Shown: piece after piece, positions 1-6,380 of the stretch
How positions within the stretch are numbered: the first letter of the stretch is position 1
Layout: every line of letters starts with the position of its first letter
Assembly (NCBI GenBank): GCA_036497785.1
Contig: DASXIW010000194.1
Coordinates: 1-14,661 of the forward strand
DNA: 14,661 nt
Direction of reading: 5' to 3'
Origin: DASXIW01 sp036497785
GTDB lineage: Bacteria; Pseudomonadota; Alphaproteobacteria; Acetobacterales; Acetobacteraceae
Made by a program: the position numbers and the translations under genes
Notes under the pieces: model-generated
Database searches by the model: none
The model's input: the letters and a program-made list of their open reading frames with translations, nothing else
What the model was told of the DNA's origin: nothing

Positions 1-119
1 CTTCCCAAAGCGGGCAGCCGCCAGGGAACCCTTTTTGTTGTCCCGGATGCCGGGATGGCGTGGAATGAAGCAGGCGCCTCGATGGTCGGGGCGCCACAGC
101 GACAGGAGTAGGCGGCCAA

Positions 120-323
120 GTGCAGGTTCTGGTTCGTGATAACAATGTCGATCAGGCGCTCAAGGCGCTCAAGAAGAAGATGCAGCGCGAAGGCATCTTT
201 CGCGAAATGAAGCTTCGCCGGCATCACGAGAAGCCGTCCGAGCGCCGCGCCCGCGAGGCCGCCGAGGCTGTTCGCCGCGCCCGCAAGATGGAGCGCAAGC
301 GACTGGAGCGCGAAGGATTCTAA
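120..323 (+). CDS. rpsU: 30S ribosomal protein S21
   Basis: Small basic protein of 67 residues that binds the platform of the 30S ribosomal subunit near the anti-Shine-Dalgarno end of 16S rRNA and assists initiation. The N-terminus MQVLVRDNNVDQALKALKKK and the following REGIFREMKLRRHHEKPSE stretch are the S21 signature, and the Arg/Lys-rich C-terminal helix is complete. The length matches the usual alphaproteobacterial S21. The start is GTG, chosen because an AGGAG at 104-108 precedes it at 11 nt and the protein aligns from its first residue. It appears monocistronic and is followed by a hairpin terminator. A weak 6-bp stem (GGCGCC at 73-78 and 90-95) sits in its leader and may be meaningless. 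Confidence 0.96.
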   Translation: MQVLVRDNNVDQALKALKKKMQREGIFREMKLRRHHEKPSERRAREAAEAVRRARKMERKRLEREGF

Positions 324-359
324 ACGCCGGCTTCGCCTAATAACAACCAGGACCAGCCC

Positions 360-391
360 CGCGGCCCGGAAGATTGCTTCCGCTGGCCGCG
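360..391. terminator. Hairpin terminator between rpsU and the paiB-like gene
   Basis: Interrupted stem-loop: CGCGGCC (360-366) pairs with GGCCGCG (385-391), and inside it GGAAG (368-372) pairs with CTTCC (377-381) around an ATTG loop. It is followed on the plus strand by a short T-run (392-394). It lies between two convergent genes, so it probably serves rpsU and may also work for the gene on the other strand. Confidence 0.6.
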
Positions 392-402
392 TTTGGCGTT
401 GC

Positions 403-1026
403 TCAAAGGCTTGGGGGCGGCTTGTGATCCGGCGGCAGGGTTGCCGCGATCAGCTCGGCGACGGCGTGGTTCTGCTGCCCGCGCAGGCCCTCGATGACCC
501 CCAGCCGGTCCGCCGGGCTGCGGTTCTGGCTCATTTTCCACTGCGCCTCGATGCGCTGGGCGGGCAGGCGGAAGGCCCGGATGCCGGCGAACATGGCGGC
601 GCGGAATTTCGGCGGCATCGCGTCCAGATCGAATTGCTTCGGGTCGTCGGCGGCGAGATGGCGCAGGATGTCGGCGGTCTGCGGCTCATCCTCCACCGCC
701 TCCAGCACGCCGTGGACATGCACGGCCGCGTAATCCCAGGTGGGCACGGCCGGTTGCGTGCGATACCAGCCGGGGGTGATGTAGGCATGCGGGCCGCTGA
801 AGATGGCAAGGGCCTGGGCGCCATGCAGGGCGGCGCATTGTGCGTTCGCTGCCGCCAGATGGGCCGATAGCACCAGCGAATCGCGCGCTTGCGCCACCAC
901 GAACGGCACATGCGAGGCATCCATAGCGCCGTTTTGCTGCGTGACCAGCACGCCAAACGGATTGGCCGCGATCAGCGCCACGATCTTGTCGATATCCGTC
1001 TCGGTGAAGGCAGGACGCAGATACAT
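403..1026 (-). CDS. PaiB-like FMN-binding (negative regulator family) protein
   Basis: A 207-residue protein of the PaiB / FMN-binding split-barrel family, named after Bacillus subtilis PaiB, which affects sporulation and protease genes; the biochemical role of most members is unknown. Recognisable blocks are MYLRPAFTETD at the N-terminus, NPFGVLVTQQNG (about residues 22-33), HAYITPGWY (about 79-87), VPTWDYAAVHVHG (about 93-105) and KMSQNR near residue 163. Length is normal for the family. The gene is divergent from the MocR-type regulator at 1100, with 73 bp between the starts, and such regulators usually control their divergent neighbour. Split-barrel flavoproteins include pyridoxine-phosphate oxidases, so a vitamin B6 connection is plausible but inferred. 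Ribosome binding is weak (GAAGGG about 10 nt upstream). Confidence 0.88.
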   Translation of the reverse strand: MYLRPAFTETDIDKIVALIAANPFGVLVTQQNGAMDASHVPFVVAQARDSLVLSAHLAAANAQCAALHGAQALAIFSGPHAYITPGWYRTQPAVPTWDYAAVHVHGVLEAVEDEPQTADILRHLAADDPKQFDLDAMPPKFRAAMFAGIRAFRLPAQRIEAQWKMSQNRSPADRLGVIEGLRGQQNHAVAELIAATLPPDHKPPPSL

Positions 1027-1062
1027 GGCAAGGCAGCCCTTCGCGGTTTACGTCAGCGCATC

Positions 1063-1122
1063 GATAGGCTAGCATTGGACTGCGCTATCAAGCCAATCTA
1101 TGCAAAATCTATCAGACCAATC
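1063..1122. promoter_or_regulatory. Candidate MocR operator array between paiB-like gene and regulator
   Basis: The divergent gap contains two 14-nt direct repeats, CTATCAAGCCAATC (1085-1098) and CTATCAGACCAATC (1109-1122), differing at two adjacent positions and starting 24 bp apart. An inverted copy of the core, ATTGGACTG, lies at 1074-1082, and GATAG (complement of CTATC) at 1063-1067. Written on one strand the three cores are ATTGGACTG, ATTGGCTTG and ATTGGTCTG. Repeated half-sites, often a pair of direct repeats plus an inverted one, are typical of PdxR/GabR-type MocR regulators. The array overlaps the regulator's presumed start codon, which would suit autoregulation or mean that the true start is downstream. 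No experimental evidence; function inferred. Confidence 0.6.
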
Positions 1123-2548
1123 ATCTGCCGCCCCGACGCGCCAGGGCGCGGTGTTCGACCAGCTTCGCCGGGGCATCCTGGCCGGCACATTGCTGCCCGG
1201 TACCCGTCTGCCGGCCAGCCGCCATCTGGCGGACGAGCTGGGCGTGGCGCGCCAGACCGTCGTGCTCGCTTATGAGCGGCTGGCCGCGGAAGGGTATGTG
1301 CGCACGCGGGTCGGCAGCGGCACCTTCGTGGCGACCGATCTGCCGGATCTGGCCCCTTCCCCGGCATCCCCACCCGCCAAGGCGGCCGCCACGCTCTCGC
1401 GCCGGGGCATGGCGCTGGCGGCGACGCCGCTTTCCAGCGCAAGCGGGGTCGCAGGCGATTCAGGGCTGCTCGCGCCGGGATTGCCGGCGCCGGAGTTGTT
1501 CCCCGCCGCCGCCTGGGCGAGCTGTACGGCGCGAGTGCTGCGGAGCCTGACCCCGGAGCAGGCCGGCTATCCCGATCCCCAAGGCTTGCCCGCGCTGCGC
1601 AAGGAGATCGCAGCACATCTGGCGGCCATGCGCGGATTGGTGGCCGATCCCGACCACATCATGGTGACCACAGGCACGCAGCAAGCGCTGCGGCTGGGCG
1701 CCGAGTTGCTGCTGGATCCGGGCGACACGGCCTGGGTTGAAGACCCCGGCTATATCGCTGGGCGCGGCGCATTGCTCGCCGCCGGCGCCGTGCTGGTGCC
1801 GGTGCCGAGCGATGCCGAGGGGGTGGATGTCGCCGCCGGGTTGCGCGCGGCGCCGAATGCGCGGCTGGCTTTGGTCGCCCCGTCCCACGCCACGCCGCTG
1901 GGCGGGGCATTGCCGATCGGGCGACGGCTGGCGCTGCTGGACTGGGCGGCGCGGGCTGCCGCCTGGGTGCTGGAAGACGATTGCGATTCGGAATTCCGCT
2001 GGGAGGGCAAGCCGCTACCCCCGCTGGCCACGCTCGACCGGGACGGCCGGGTGATCTATTGCGGAACCTTCAGTAAAACCTTGGCGCCGGCCTTGCGCCT
2101 GGGATTCGCCGTGGTGCCGCCCCCCTTGATGGCCGCCTTCCGCCGCGCGCGCGGGTTGATGGATCGCGGGCCCGGCACATTGCAGCAGGCGGTGCTGGCG
2201 GATTTCATGCACCAGGGCAGACTGGCCCCGCATATCCGCCGCATGCGCACCGAATATGCCCGCCGCCGCGCCGCCCTGCTGGCGGCGCTGGCCCAGCACT
2301 GCCCCGGCCTCACCCCCCTCGCCGCCCCGGGTGGGCTGCATCTGGTGGCCATGCTGCCCGATACGGCCGACGAGGCGGCCGTGGTGACCGCGGCGCGGGC
2401 ACGCGGCTTGGCAGTCGCGCCGCTCGCCGCCTATTTCAACCTGGCGCCAAGGCTGAAGGGACTGGTGCTGGGGTTTGCCGGGATGCCGATCGCATTGGCG
2501 GGCGATGCGGCGCGGCGGTTGCAGTCGGCGGTTCGGGCGGGTCAGTAA
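1100..2548 (+). CDS. MocR/PdxR-type regulator (GntR winged helix + aminotransferase-like domain)
   Basis: A 482-residue fusion of a GntR winged-helix DNA-binding domain (about residues 16-80; note LPASRHLADELGVARQTV and EGYVRTRVGSGTFV) to a fold-type I aminotransferase-like domain (about 125-480). MocR proteins sense PLP or an amino acid-PLP adduct and usually control B6, GABA, taurine or related genes. The Schiff-base lysine is K326 in YCGTFSKTLAPALRLGF, with Arg333 in the same block. The normally conserved EDDYDSEFRY block reads EDDCDSEFRW, so the PLP-contacting tyrosine is replaced by Cys295. The ATG at 1100 has no Shine-Dalgarno sequence and lies inside the operator array. A GTG at 1151 with AGGG just upstream, at the start of the conserved helix, is an alternative. 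It converges on the D-threonine aldolase gene. Its target is probably the divergent paiB-like gene. Confidence 0.92.
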   Translation: MQNLSDQSSAAPTRQGAVFDQLRRGILAGTLLPGTRLPASRHLADELGVARQTVVLAYERLAAEGYVRTRVGSGTFVATDLPDLAPSPASPPAKAAATLSRRGMALAATPLSSASGVAGDSGLLAPGLPAPELFPAAAWASCTARVLRSLTPEQAGYPDPQGLPALRKEIAAHLAAMRGLVADPDHIMVTTGTQQALRLGAELLLDPGDTAWVEDPGYIAGRGALLAAGAVLVPVPSDAEGVDVAAGLRAAPNARLALVAPSHATPLGGALPIGRRLALLDWAARAAAWVLEDDCDSEFRWEGKPLPPLATLDRDGRVIYCGTFSKTLAPALRLGFAVVPPPLMAAFRRARGLMDRGPGTLQQAVLADFMHQGRLAPHIRRMRTEYARRRAALLAALAQHCPGLTPLAAPGGLHLVAMLPDTADEAAVVTAARARGLAVAPLAAYFNLAPRLKGLVLGFAGMPIALAGDAARRLQSAVRAGQ

Positions 2549-2572
2549 AATCACCCGCCCAAGCGGTCGTTC

Positions 2573-3697
2573 TCAGTTCAACCCGCCCCGCGCCGCCACC
2601 GGCCACAGGCATTCGACGCGGCCTTTGCGGATGCCGACATACCAGTCGTAGCGGTCCACGGTGGGGTCGCAGTGGCCAGGAATCAGGCGGAGTTTTTCGC
2701 CGAGTTTCGGCGATGCGGTTTCGGTGGCGAATTCGAGCTTGCCGTGTTCGTCGCTGGCGCCGATGAAGCGGATTTCCGGGCGGGCGGAGATGAGGGGCAT
2801 GCCGCTATCGGTGGCGAGCGCCTTGAGACCGGCATCGACCACGGCGAGGCCGGGGCGGGCGGCGCTCATCACGGTCGCGAGCACGAACAGGGATTGCTGG
2901 AACACGGCCACAGGCTGCCCGGCGCGGTCGAGGTTGCGGCCGTAATCGGCGTCCATGAAGCAATAGCTGCCGGCCTGGATTTCCGTGTAAACGCCCGAGG
3001 CCAGTTCGTGTTCGAAGGTGCCGGTGCCGGCGCCGCCGACAACGGGGCAGTCGATGCCCTGCTGGCGCAGCATATCCACGGTTCGGCGAGCGTCTTCGGC
3101 GGCGGCGGCGATGGCGAAATGGCGTTCTTCCGGCCGGCGCAGATGCTGGGCGCGGCCATGATAGGCCTGCAGGCCGCCGAAGCGCAGATGCGGGCTGGCG
3201 GCGATGGATTGGGCGAGTTCGACAGCCGCCGAGCCGGGGGCGACGCCGCAGCGCGTCATGCCGACATCGATTTCCACCAGGACGTTCATGCGGATGCCGG
3301 CGTCGCGGGAAGCAGCCTCGATGGCGGTAACCTGGGCGGGGTCGTCCACGCAGACGGCGATGCGGGTGATGCCGGACAACGCCACCAGGCGGGCGAGCTT
3401 GGGGGCACCGACGACCTGGTTGGTGACGATGATGTCCGGCACGCCGCCCCAGGCGAGGATTTCGGCCTCAGCGACCTTCTGCACGCATTGGCCGACGGCG
3501 CCGCGGGCGATTTGCAGATTGGCGATGACCGGGGATTTATGGGTCTTGGCATGGGCGCGCAGCTTCACGCTGCTGCCGGCGAGCCGAGCGGCCATGGCGT
3601 CCAGATTGGCTTCGAAGGCGTCGAGGTCGATCACCAGGGCGGGGGTATCGACCTCGTCCTCGCGCATGCCGGGTTGGGCGGGTGGAGCTTGCAGCAT
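2573..3697 (-). CDS. D-threonine aldolase / DSD1-family PLP enzyme
   Basis: A 374-residue fold-type III PLP enzyme: an alanine-racemase-like barrel (about residues 15-260) followed by the D-serine dehydratase-like beta domain. It most likely splits a D-3-hydroxy amino acid, for example D-threonine to glycine and acetaldehyde. DTPALVIDLDAFEANL starts the barrel, and KLRAHAKTHKSP (residues 45-56) carries the PLP lysine, probably K51. The C-terminal block GHCDPTVDRYDWYV holds the metal site. Here the pair is H342 and D344 (H-x-D), as in the Achromobacter D-threonine aldolase, rather than the H-x-C of eukaryotic D-serine dehydratase, which favours an aldolase; 3-hydroxy-D-aspartate aldolase is an alternative. 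The ATG has a good AAGGAA site (3705-3710) 7 nt upstream. Length is usual. It stands alone; the upstream region is a degenerate gene. Confidence 0.88.
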   Translation of the reverse strand: MLQAPPAQPGMREDEVDTPALVIDLDAFEANLDAMAARLAGSSVKLRAHAKTHKSPVIANLQIARGAVGQCVQKVAEAEILAWGGVPDIIVTNQVVGAPKLARLVALSGITRIAVCVDDPAQVTAIEAASRDAGIRMNVLVEIDVGMTRCGVAPGSAAVELAQSIAASPHLRFGGLQAYHGRAQHLRRPEERHFAIAAAAEDARRTVDMLRQQGIDCPVVGGAGTGTFEHELASGVYTEIQAGSYCFMDADYGRNLDRAGQPVAVFQQSLFVLATVMSAARPGLAVVDAGLKALATDSGMPLISARPEIRFIGASDEHGKLEFATETASPKLGEKLRLIPGHCDPTVDRYDWYVGIRKGRVECLWPVAARGGLN

Positions 3698-3760
3698 GGG
3701 GCGATTCCTTCGACGATTTGGGCCGGCAGTCTTGTCGCAGACGAAGCGCGCCGCAAGCCG

Positions 3761-3795
3761 TCCTACCCCCTGATGGAGGGGATCAGGGGGTAGGA
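3761..3795. repeat. Perfect 14-bp inverted repeat (hairpin)
   Basis: TCCTACCCCCTGAT (3761-3774) is the exact complement of ATCAGGGGGTAGGA (3782-3795), with a 7-nt loop. A G-T wobble and one more pair extend the stem outward to 3759/3797. There is no T-tract on either side. It lies about 65 bp upstream of the D-threonine aldolase start and just before the methyltransferase remnant. It may be a terminator left from a lost gene, a leader structure of the aldolase mRNA, or a dispersed palindromic element. Confidence 0.75.
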
Positions 3796-3822
3796 TGCAG
3801 CTCCAGCCTCTGTCGGGGTAGA

Positions 3823-4063
3823 CACAGGTATCTCGACCATTGCCGGTTTCCGTCGGGATCGCCGCGGATCGGCTCGCTGGATCTTAATCCCAGTTCGCTG
3901 GCGGCAACGGCCGGTGAGCGTGGCGGCGGCGCCGTTCCGGTTGATCGCCCTGACCTATCTGCTGCACTGCCTGCCTGGCCCGATCGAAGAGAAGGCTGTC
4001 GCGTTCGACAATCTGGCACCGCTGCTGCGGCCGGACGGGGTGGCGTTCGGGGCGACGTTGCTC
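3823..4063 (+). pseudogene. Remnant of a class I SAM-dependent methyltransferase
   Basis: Two pieces of one methyltransferase family sit in different frames. Frame A (3823-3921) encodes HRYLDHCRFPSGSPRIGSLD and then LNPSSLAATAGER, matching the end of motif I and motif II (the D-L-N-P-x-S-L block after the second beta strand). Frame B (about 3926-4063, +1 relative to frame A) encodes PFRLIALTYLLHCLPGPIEE and then KAVAFDNLAPLLRPDGVAFG ATLL, the typical F-D-x-x-x-x-x-Y-L-L-H-C-L-P-G core. The segment that normally joins them, about 20-25 residues, is missing at the frame change. The N-terminal glycine-rich SAM loop and the C-terminal part are also absent. From 4064 to 4130 I see only GC-rich sequence without recognisable similarity. 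Family assignment is from recalled motif resemblance; inactivity is clear from the damage. Confidence 0.7.
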
Positions 4064-4130
4064 ACGGCGAGCGTACGGCGGTCGGGGGCGGCGCGGGCCG
4101 AAGCTGAGCTGAGAATAGGGGCCGGCGCCC

Positions 4131-4178
4131 CCCTGGAGCATGATGGCTTCGCATACCAGAAGCCATCATGCTCTAGGG
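4131..4178. terminator. Long hairpin abutting the stop of the peptidoglycan-binding gene
   Basis: GAGCATGATGGCTTC (4136-4150) is exactly complementary to GAAGCCATCATGCTC (4159-4173) with an 8-nt loop. A G-T wobble and four further pairs extend the stem to CCCT/AGGG at 4131-4134 and 4175-4178, giving about 20 bp. The outer edge touches the minus-strand stop codon at 4179-4181. That position suggests transcription termination or 3'-end protection for the minus-strand gene, but no T-tract follows, so a simple intrinsic terminator is not certain. Confidence 0.65.
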
Positions 4179-4835
4179 TCAGCGGGGCTGCATACTCGCG
4201 GGGTCGATGCCCATTGCCTGGACGCTGGCCGCATTCAGGTGTCCGTCCGCGGGCAGGCCATGGGCCTGCTGGAAGGCTTGCAGCGCCGTCTGCGAGCCGC
4301 CGCCCCATTCGCCATCGATGGCGCCGTTATAGAAGCCAAGCTGACGAAGCCGTGCCTGGATGATGCGCACCGAATTGTTGCTGAGGGCGAATATCGGCCC
4401 CGGGGCGGCGGCGGGGGCAGGCTGCGGGGCGGGCGCCGGAGCGGGCGCCGGAGCGGGCGGAGGTGGCGGCGCGGCGGTCGCCAGGGGAGCGGGCGCCGGG
4501 GCCGGCACTTGGCCGGCCGCGCCGACCAGGCTGGCGACGTCCAACCCCATGGTGGCGGCGGTGGCCTGGTTCATCTGGCCGGTCACCTGCAAGCCATTAT
4601 TCTGCTGAAAATTGCGCAGGGCCGCCTCGCTATCCGGCCCCCACGCGCCGTTGATCGGGCCCTGGTAGCCGGCCAGGGCGTTCAGCCTGCCCTGCACCGC
4701 GCGCACGGCGTCCGGGCTCAATGTCTGCGTGTAGCTCAGGCCGGATTCCTGGGCCATGGCTGGCGGGGCAAGGCACAGCGGCGCAAGGGCGGTGCCCGCC
4801 AGAAGTGCGAACAAGAGGGCGGAACGCAAGTTCAT
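4179..4835 (-). CDS. Secreted protein with two peptidoglycan-binding (PGB1-like) repeats
   Basis: A 218-residue exported protein: signal peptide MNLRSALLFALLAGTALAPL continuing to PPAMA with likely cleavage after residue 28 (AMA-QE); first peptidoglycan-binding-like repeat at about 42-97 (VRAVQGRLNALAGYQGPING, then AALRNFQQNNGL); Pro/Ala-rich linker at about 108-147; second repeat at about 154-209 (VRIIQARLRQLGFYNGAIDG, then TALQAFQQAHGLPADG). No catalytic domain is present, so it is a binding or structural envelope protein of unknown partner. The frame is open up to 4889, but the ATG at 4833-4835 is preferred: a signal peptide starts there, GGGAG lies 10 nt upstream, and the upstream codons overlap a possible -10 element. 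The (GCC-GGA-GCG-like) linker DNA is repetitive. It lies downstream of the mutase gene, with 102 bp between. Confidence 0.85.
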   Translation of the reverse strand: MNLRSALLFALLAGTALAPLCLAPPAMAQESGLSYTQTLSPDAVRAVQGRLNALAGYQGPINGAWGPDSEAALRNFQQNNGLQVTGQMNQATAATMGLDVASLVGAAGQVPAPAPAPLATAAPPPPPAPAPAPAPAPQPAPAAAPGPIFALSNNSVRIIQARLRQLGFYNGAIDGEWGGGSQTALQAFQQAHGLPADGHLNAASVQAMGIDPASMQPR

Positions 4836-4858
4836 GCTGAAAATATCTCCCAGGCCAA

Positions 4859-4912
4859 CCGGCCGAATACCGGCGTCAGTATAACGCATCGGCTTTCGAT
4901 CGGTTCGGCCGG
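4859..4912 (-). promoter_or_regulatory. Possible promoter flanked by a 9-bp inverted repeat
   Basis: Read on the minus strand, TATACT (4878-4883) resembles a sigma-70 -10 box about 43 bp upstream of the preferred start of the peptidoglycan-binding gene; no convincing -35 box is seen. CCGGCCGAA (4859-4867) and TTCGGCCGG (4904-4912) form a perfect 9-bp inverted repeat, 36 nt apart, around it. The repeat could be an operator, the base of an mRNA stem from the upstream gene, or chance in GC-rich DNA. Confidence 0.3.
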
Positions 4913-4937
4913 CTGTTAGCGGGCCGACGCGGGGGGA

Positions 4938-6380
4938 TCAATGCCCCGCGTGCGTCCCGCTGAAATCGGGTGCGGCAAGGCCGGAGGCGGCGAGTTGTTC
5001 GACCAGCGCGTGCTTGAGGCGGTCGAGTCCCGGCTCGCTGCTCGCTTCCGCCCGGGCGACCAGCACGGCCTGGGTGTTGGAGGCACGCAGCAGCCACCAG
5101 CCATCCTCGGTCAGCACGCGCACCCCGTCCGTGTCCGACAGGTTGGCGCCAGCGGCCTTCAGCCGTGCGGCGACTTCATTGACCACCTCGAACTTGCGAT
5201 GATCGTCGCAGTCGAAGCGCAGTTCCGGGGTGTTGATCACCTGCGGCATGGCCAGGCGCACGGCGGACAGCTTGCCATCCATCCGGGCGACGATGCCGAG
5301 CAGGCGGATGGCGGCGTACAGCGCGTCGTCGAAGCCATACCATTTATCGGCGAAGAAGATGTGGCCGGACATCTCGCCGGCCAGCGGGCAGCCGGTCTCG
5401 GCCATCTTGGCCTTGATCAGGCTGTGGCCGGTCTTCCACATCAGCGGCTGGCCGCCAGCCTTGCCGACCTCGTCGAACAGGACCTGGCTGGCTTTCACGT
5501 CGGCGATGATCATGGCGCCGGGACGGGATTTCAGCACATCGCGCGCCAGCACCACCAGAAGCTGGTCGCCGAACATCATCGTGCCGCTGTCATCCACCAC
5601 GCCGATGCGGTCGGCGTCGCCGTCGAAGGCTATCCCCAGATCGGCTTTTTCCACGCGCACCTTCTCGATGAGCGCGTCCAGGTTCTTGGGCACGGTCGGG
5701 TCGGGGTGGTGGTTGGGGAAACGGCCGTCGATTTCGGGGAACAGCACGATGTGCTCGCCGGGGAGTTGCTTGACCAGACGGGTCAGCACGGCGCCGGCCG
5801 CGCCGTTGCCGTTGTCCCACACCACTTTCAGGGCGCGGGTGCCGCCGTCCCAGTCCTTCACCAGGCGGGCGATATATTCTTCGGACACGTCGACGCTGCG
5901 GTCGGTGCCGGCGGCCTCCGGCACCACATCGCTGGCGGCGGCCATGCGGCCGATTTCCTGGATCTGCGGGCCGAAGAACGGCTTGCCGCCGAGCATCATC
6001 TTGAATCCGTTATAGTCGGGCGGGTTGTGGCTGCCGGTCAGCATAACCGCGCCATCCGACTTCATGGTGGTGCCGGCGTAATAGAGCATGGGCGTGGGGC
6101 CCAGGCCGACGCGGATCACCTCCATGCCGCTCGCCTTCAGCCCTTCGACCAGCGGGGGCTCCAGTTCGGGCGAGGAGATGCGGCCGTCATAGCCGACGGC
6201 CACCGTGCGGCCGCCGGCGCGCGCCACGATGCTGCCGAAGCAGCGGCCGATGGCGAAGGCGTCCGCCTTGTGCAGGGTGCGGCCGACAATGCCGCGAATG
6301 TCGTATTCGCGCAGGACGGTTCGGTCGAAAACATGGGTAAAGGCCATACTGCGCTCGCTGGGCTGAGGTGTGGCTGACAT
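4938..6380 (-). CDS. Phosphomannomutase/phosphoglucomutase (alpha-D-phosphohexomutase)
   Basis: A 480-residue phosphohexomutase of the AlgC/ManB type, converting glucose-6-P or mannose-6-P to the 1-phosphate in the cytoplasm. All four domains are present: TGSHNPPDYNGFK with phosphoserine S117; metal loop DGDADRIGVVD (about 253-263); sugar-binding loop GEMSGHIFF (about 335-343); C-terminal phosphate-binding loop RASNTQAVLV (about 432-441). FDRTVLREYDIRG at the N-terminus is typical. The ATG at 6378-6380 overlaps the galU stop by one base (TGATG), implying translational coupling. An internal ATG at 6345-6347 (MAFTHVFDR) is an alternative that would remove 11 poorly conserved residues. With galU it forms a two-gene route from hexose-6-phosphate to UDP-glucose; supply of mannose-1-P is also possible. 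Length is normal. Confidence 0.93.
   Translation of the reverse strand: MSATPQPSERSMAFTHVFDRTVLREYDIRGIVGRTLHKADAFAIGRCFGSIVARAGGRTVAVGYDGRISSPELEPPLVEGLKASGMEVIRVGLGPTPMLYYAGTTMKSDGAVMLTGSHNPPDYNGFKMMLGGKPFFGPQIQEIGRMAAASDVVPEAAGTDRSVDVSEEYIARLVKDWDGGTRALKVVWDNGNGAAGAVLTRLVKQLPGEHIVLFPEIDGRFPNHHPDPTVPKNLDALIEKVRVEKADLGIAFDGDADRIGVVDDSGTMMFGDQLLVVLARDVLKSRPGAMIIADVKASQVLFDEVGKAGGQPLMWKTGHSLIKAKMAETGCPLAGEMSGHIFFADKWYGFDDALYAAIRLLGIVARMDGKLSAVRLAMPQVINTPELRFDCDDHRKFEVVNEVAARLKAAGANLSDTDGVRVLTEDGWWLLRASNTQAVLVARAEASSEPGLDRLKHALVEQLAASGLAAPDFSGTHAGH

Noticed and set aside
1..119. Possible tRNA end or riboswitch upstream of rpsU
   Set aside because: Only a 5-bp hairpin (41-55), a T-run at 32-36 and a 6-bp stem (73-95) are visible; no cloverleaf or known riboswitch core could be fitted.
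2672..3793. A 373-codon plus-strand frame opposite the D-threonine aldolase gene
   Set aside because: Antisense shadow; the opposite strand carries PLP and metal-binding motifs and a good ribosome site.
3914..4363. A 149-codon plus-strand frame as an intact gene
   Set aside because: Only the first 50 residues resemble a methyltransferase; the rest runs through a hairpin and into the antisense of the peptidoglycan-binding gene. Treated as part of a pseudogene.
4380..4520. GGC/GGAGCG-like repeats as a possible repeat array
   Set aside because: They encode the Pro/Ala-rich linker of the peptidoglycan-binding protein, a normal low-complexity linker rather than a CRISPR or tandem element.
4941..6377. 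A 478-codon open frame opposite the mutase gene
   Set aside because: Antisense shadow of a gene with all expected catalytic motifs; the frame itself has no family features.
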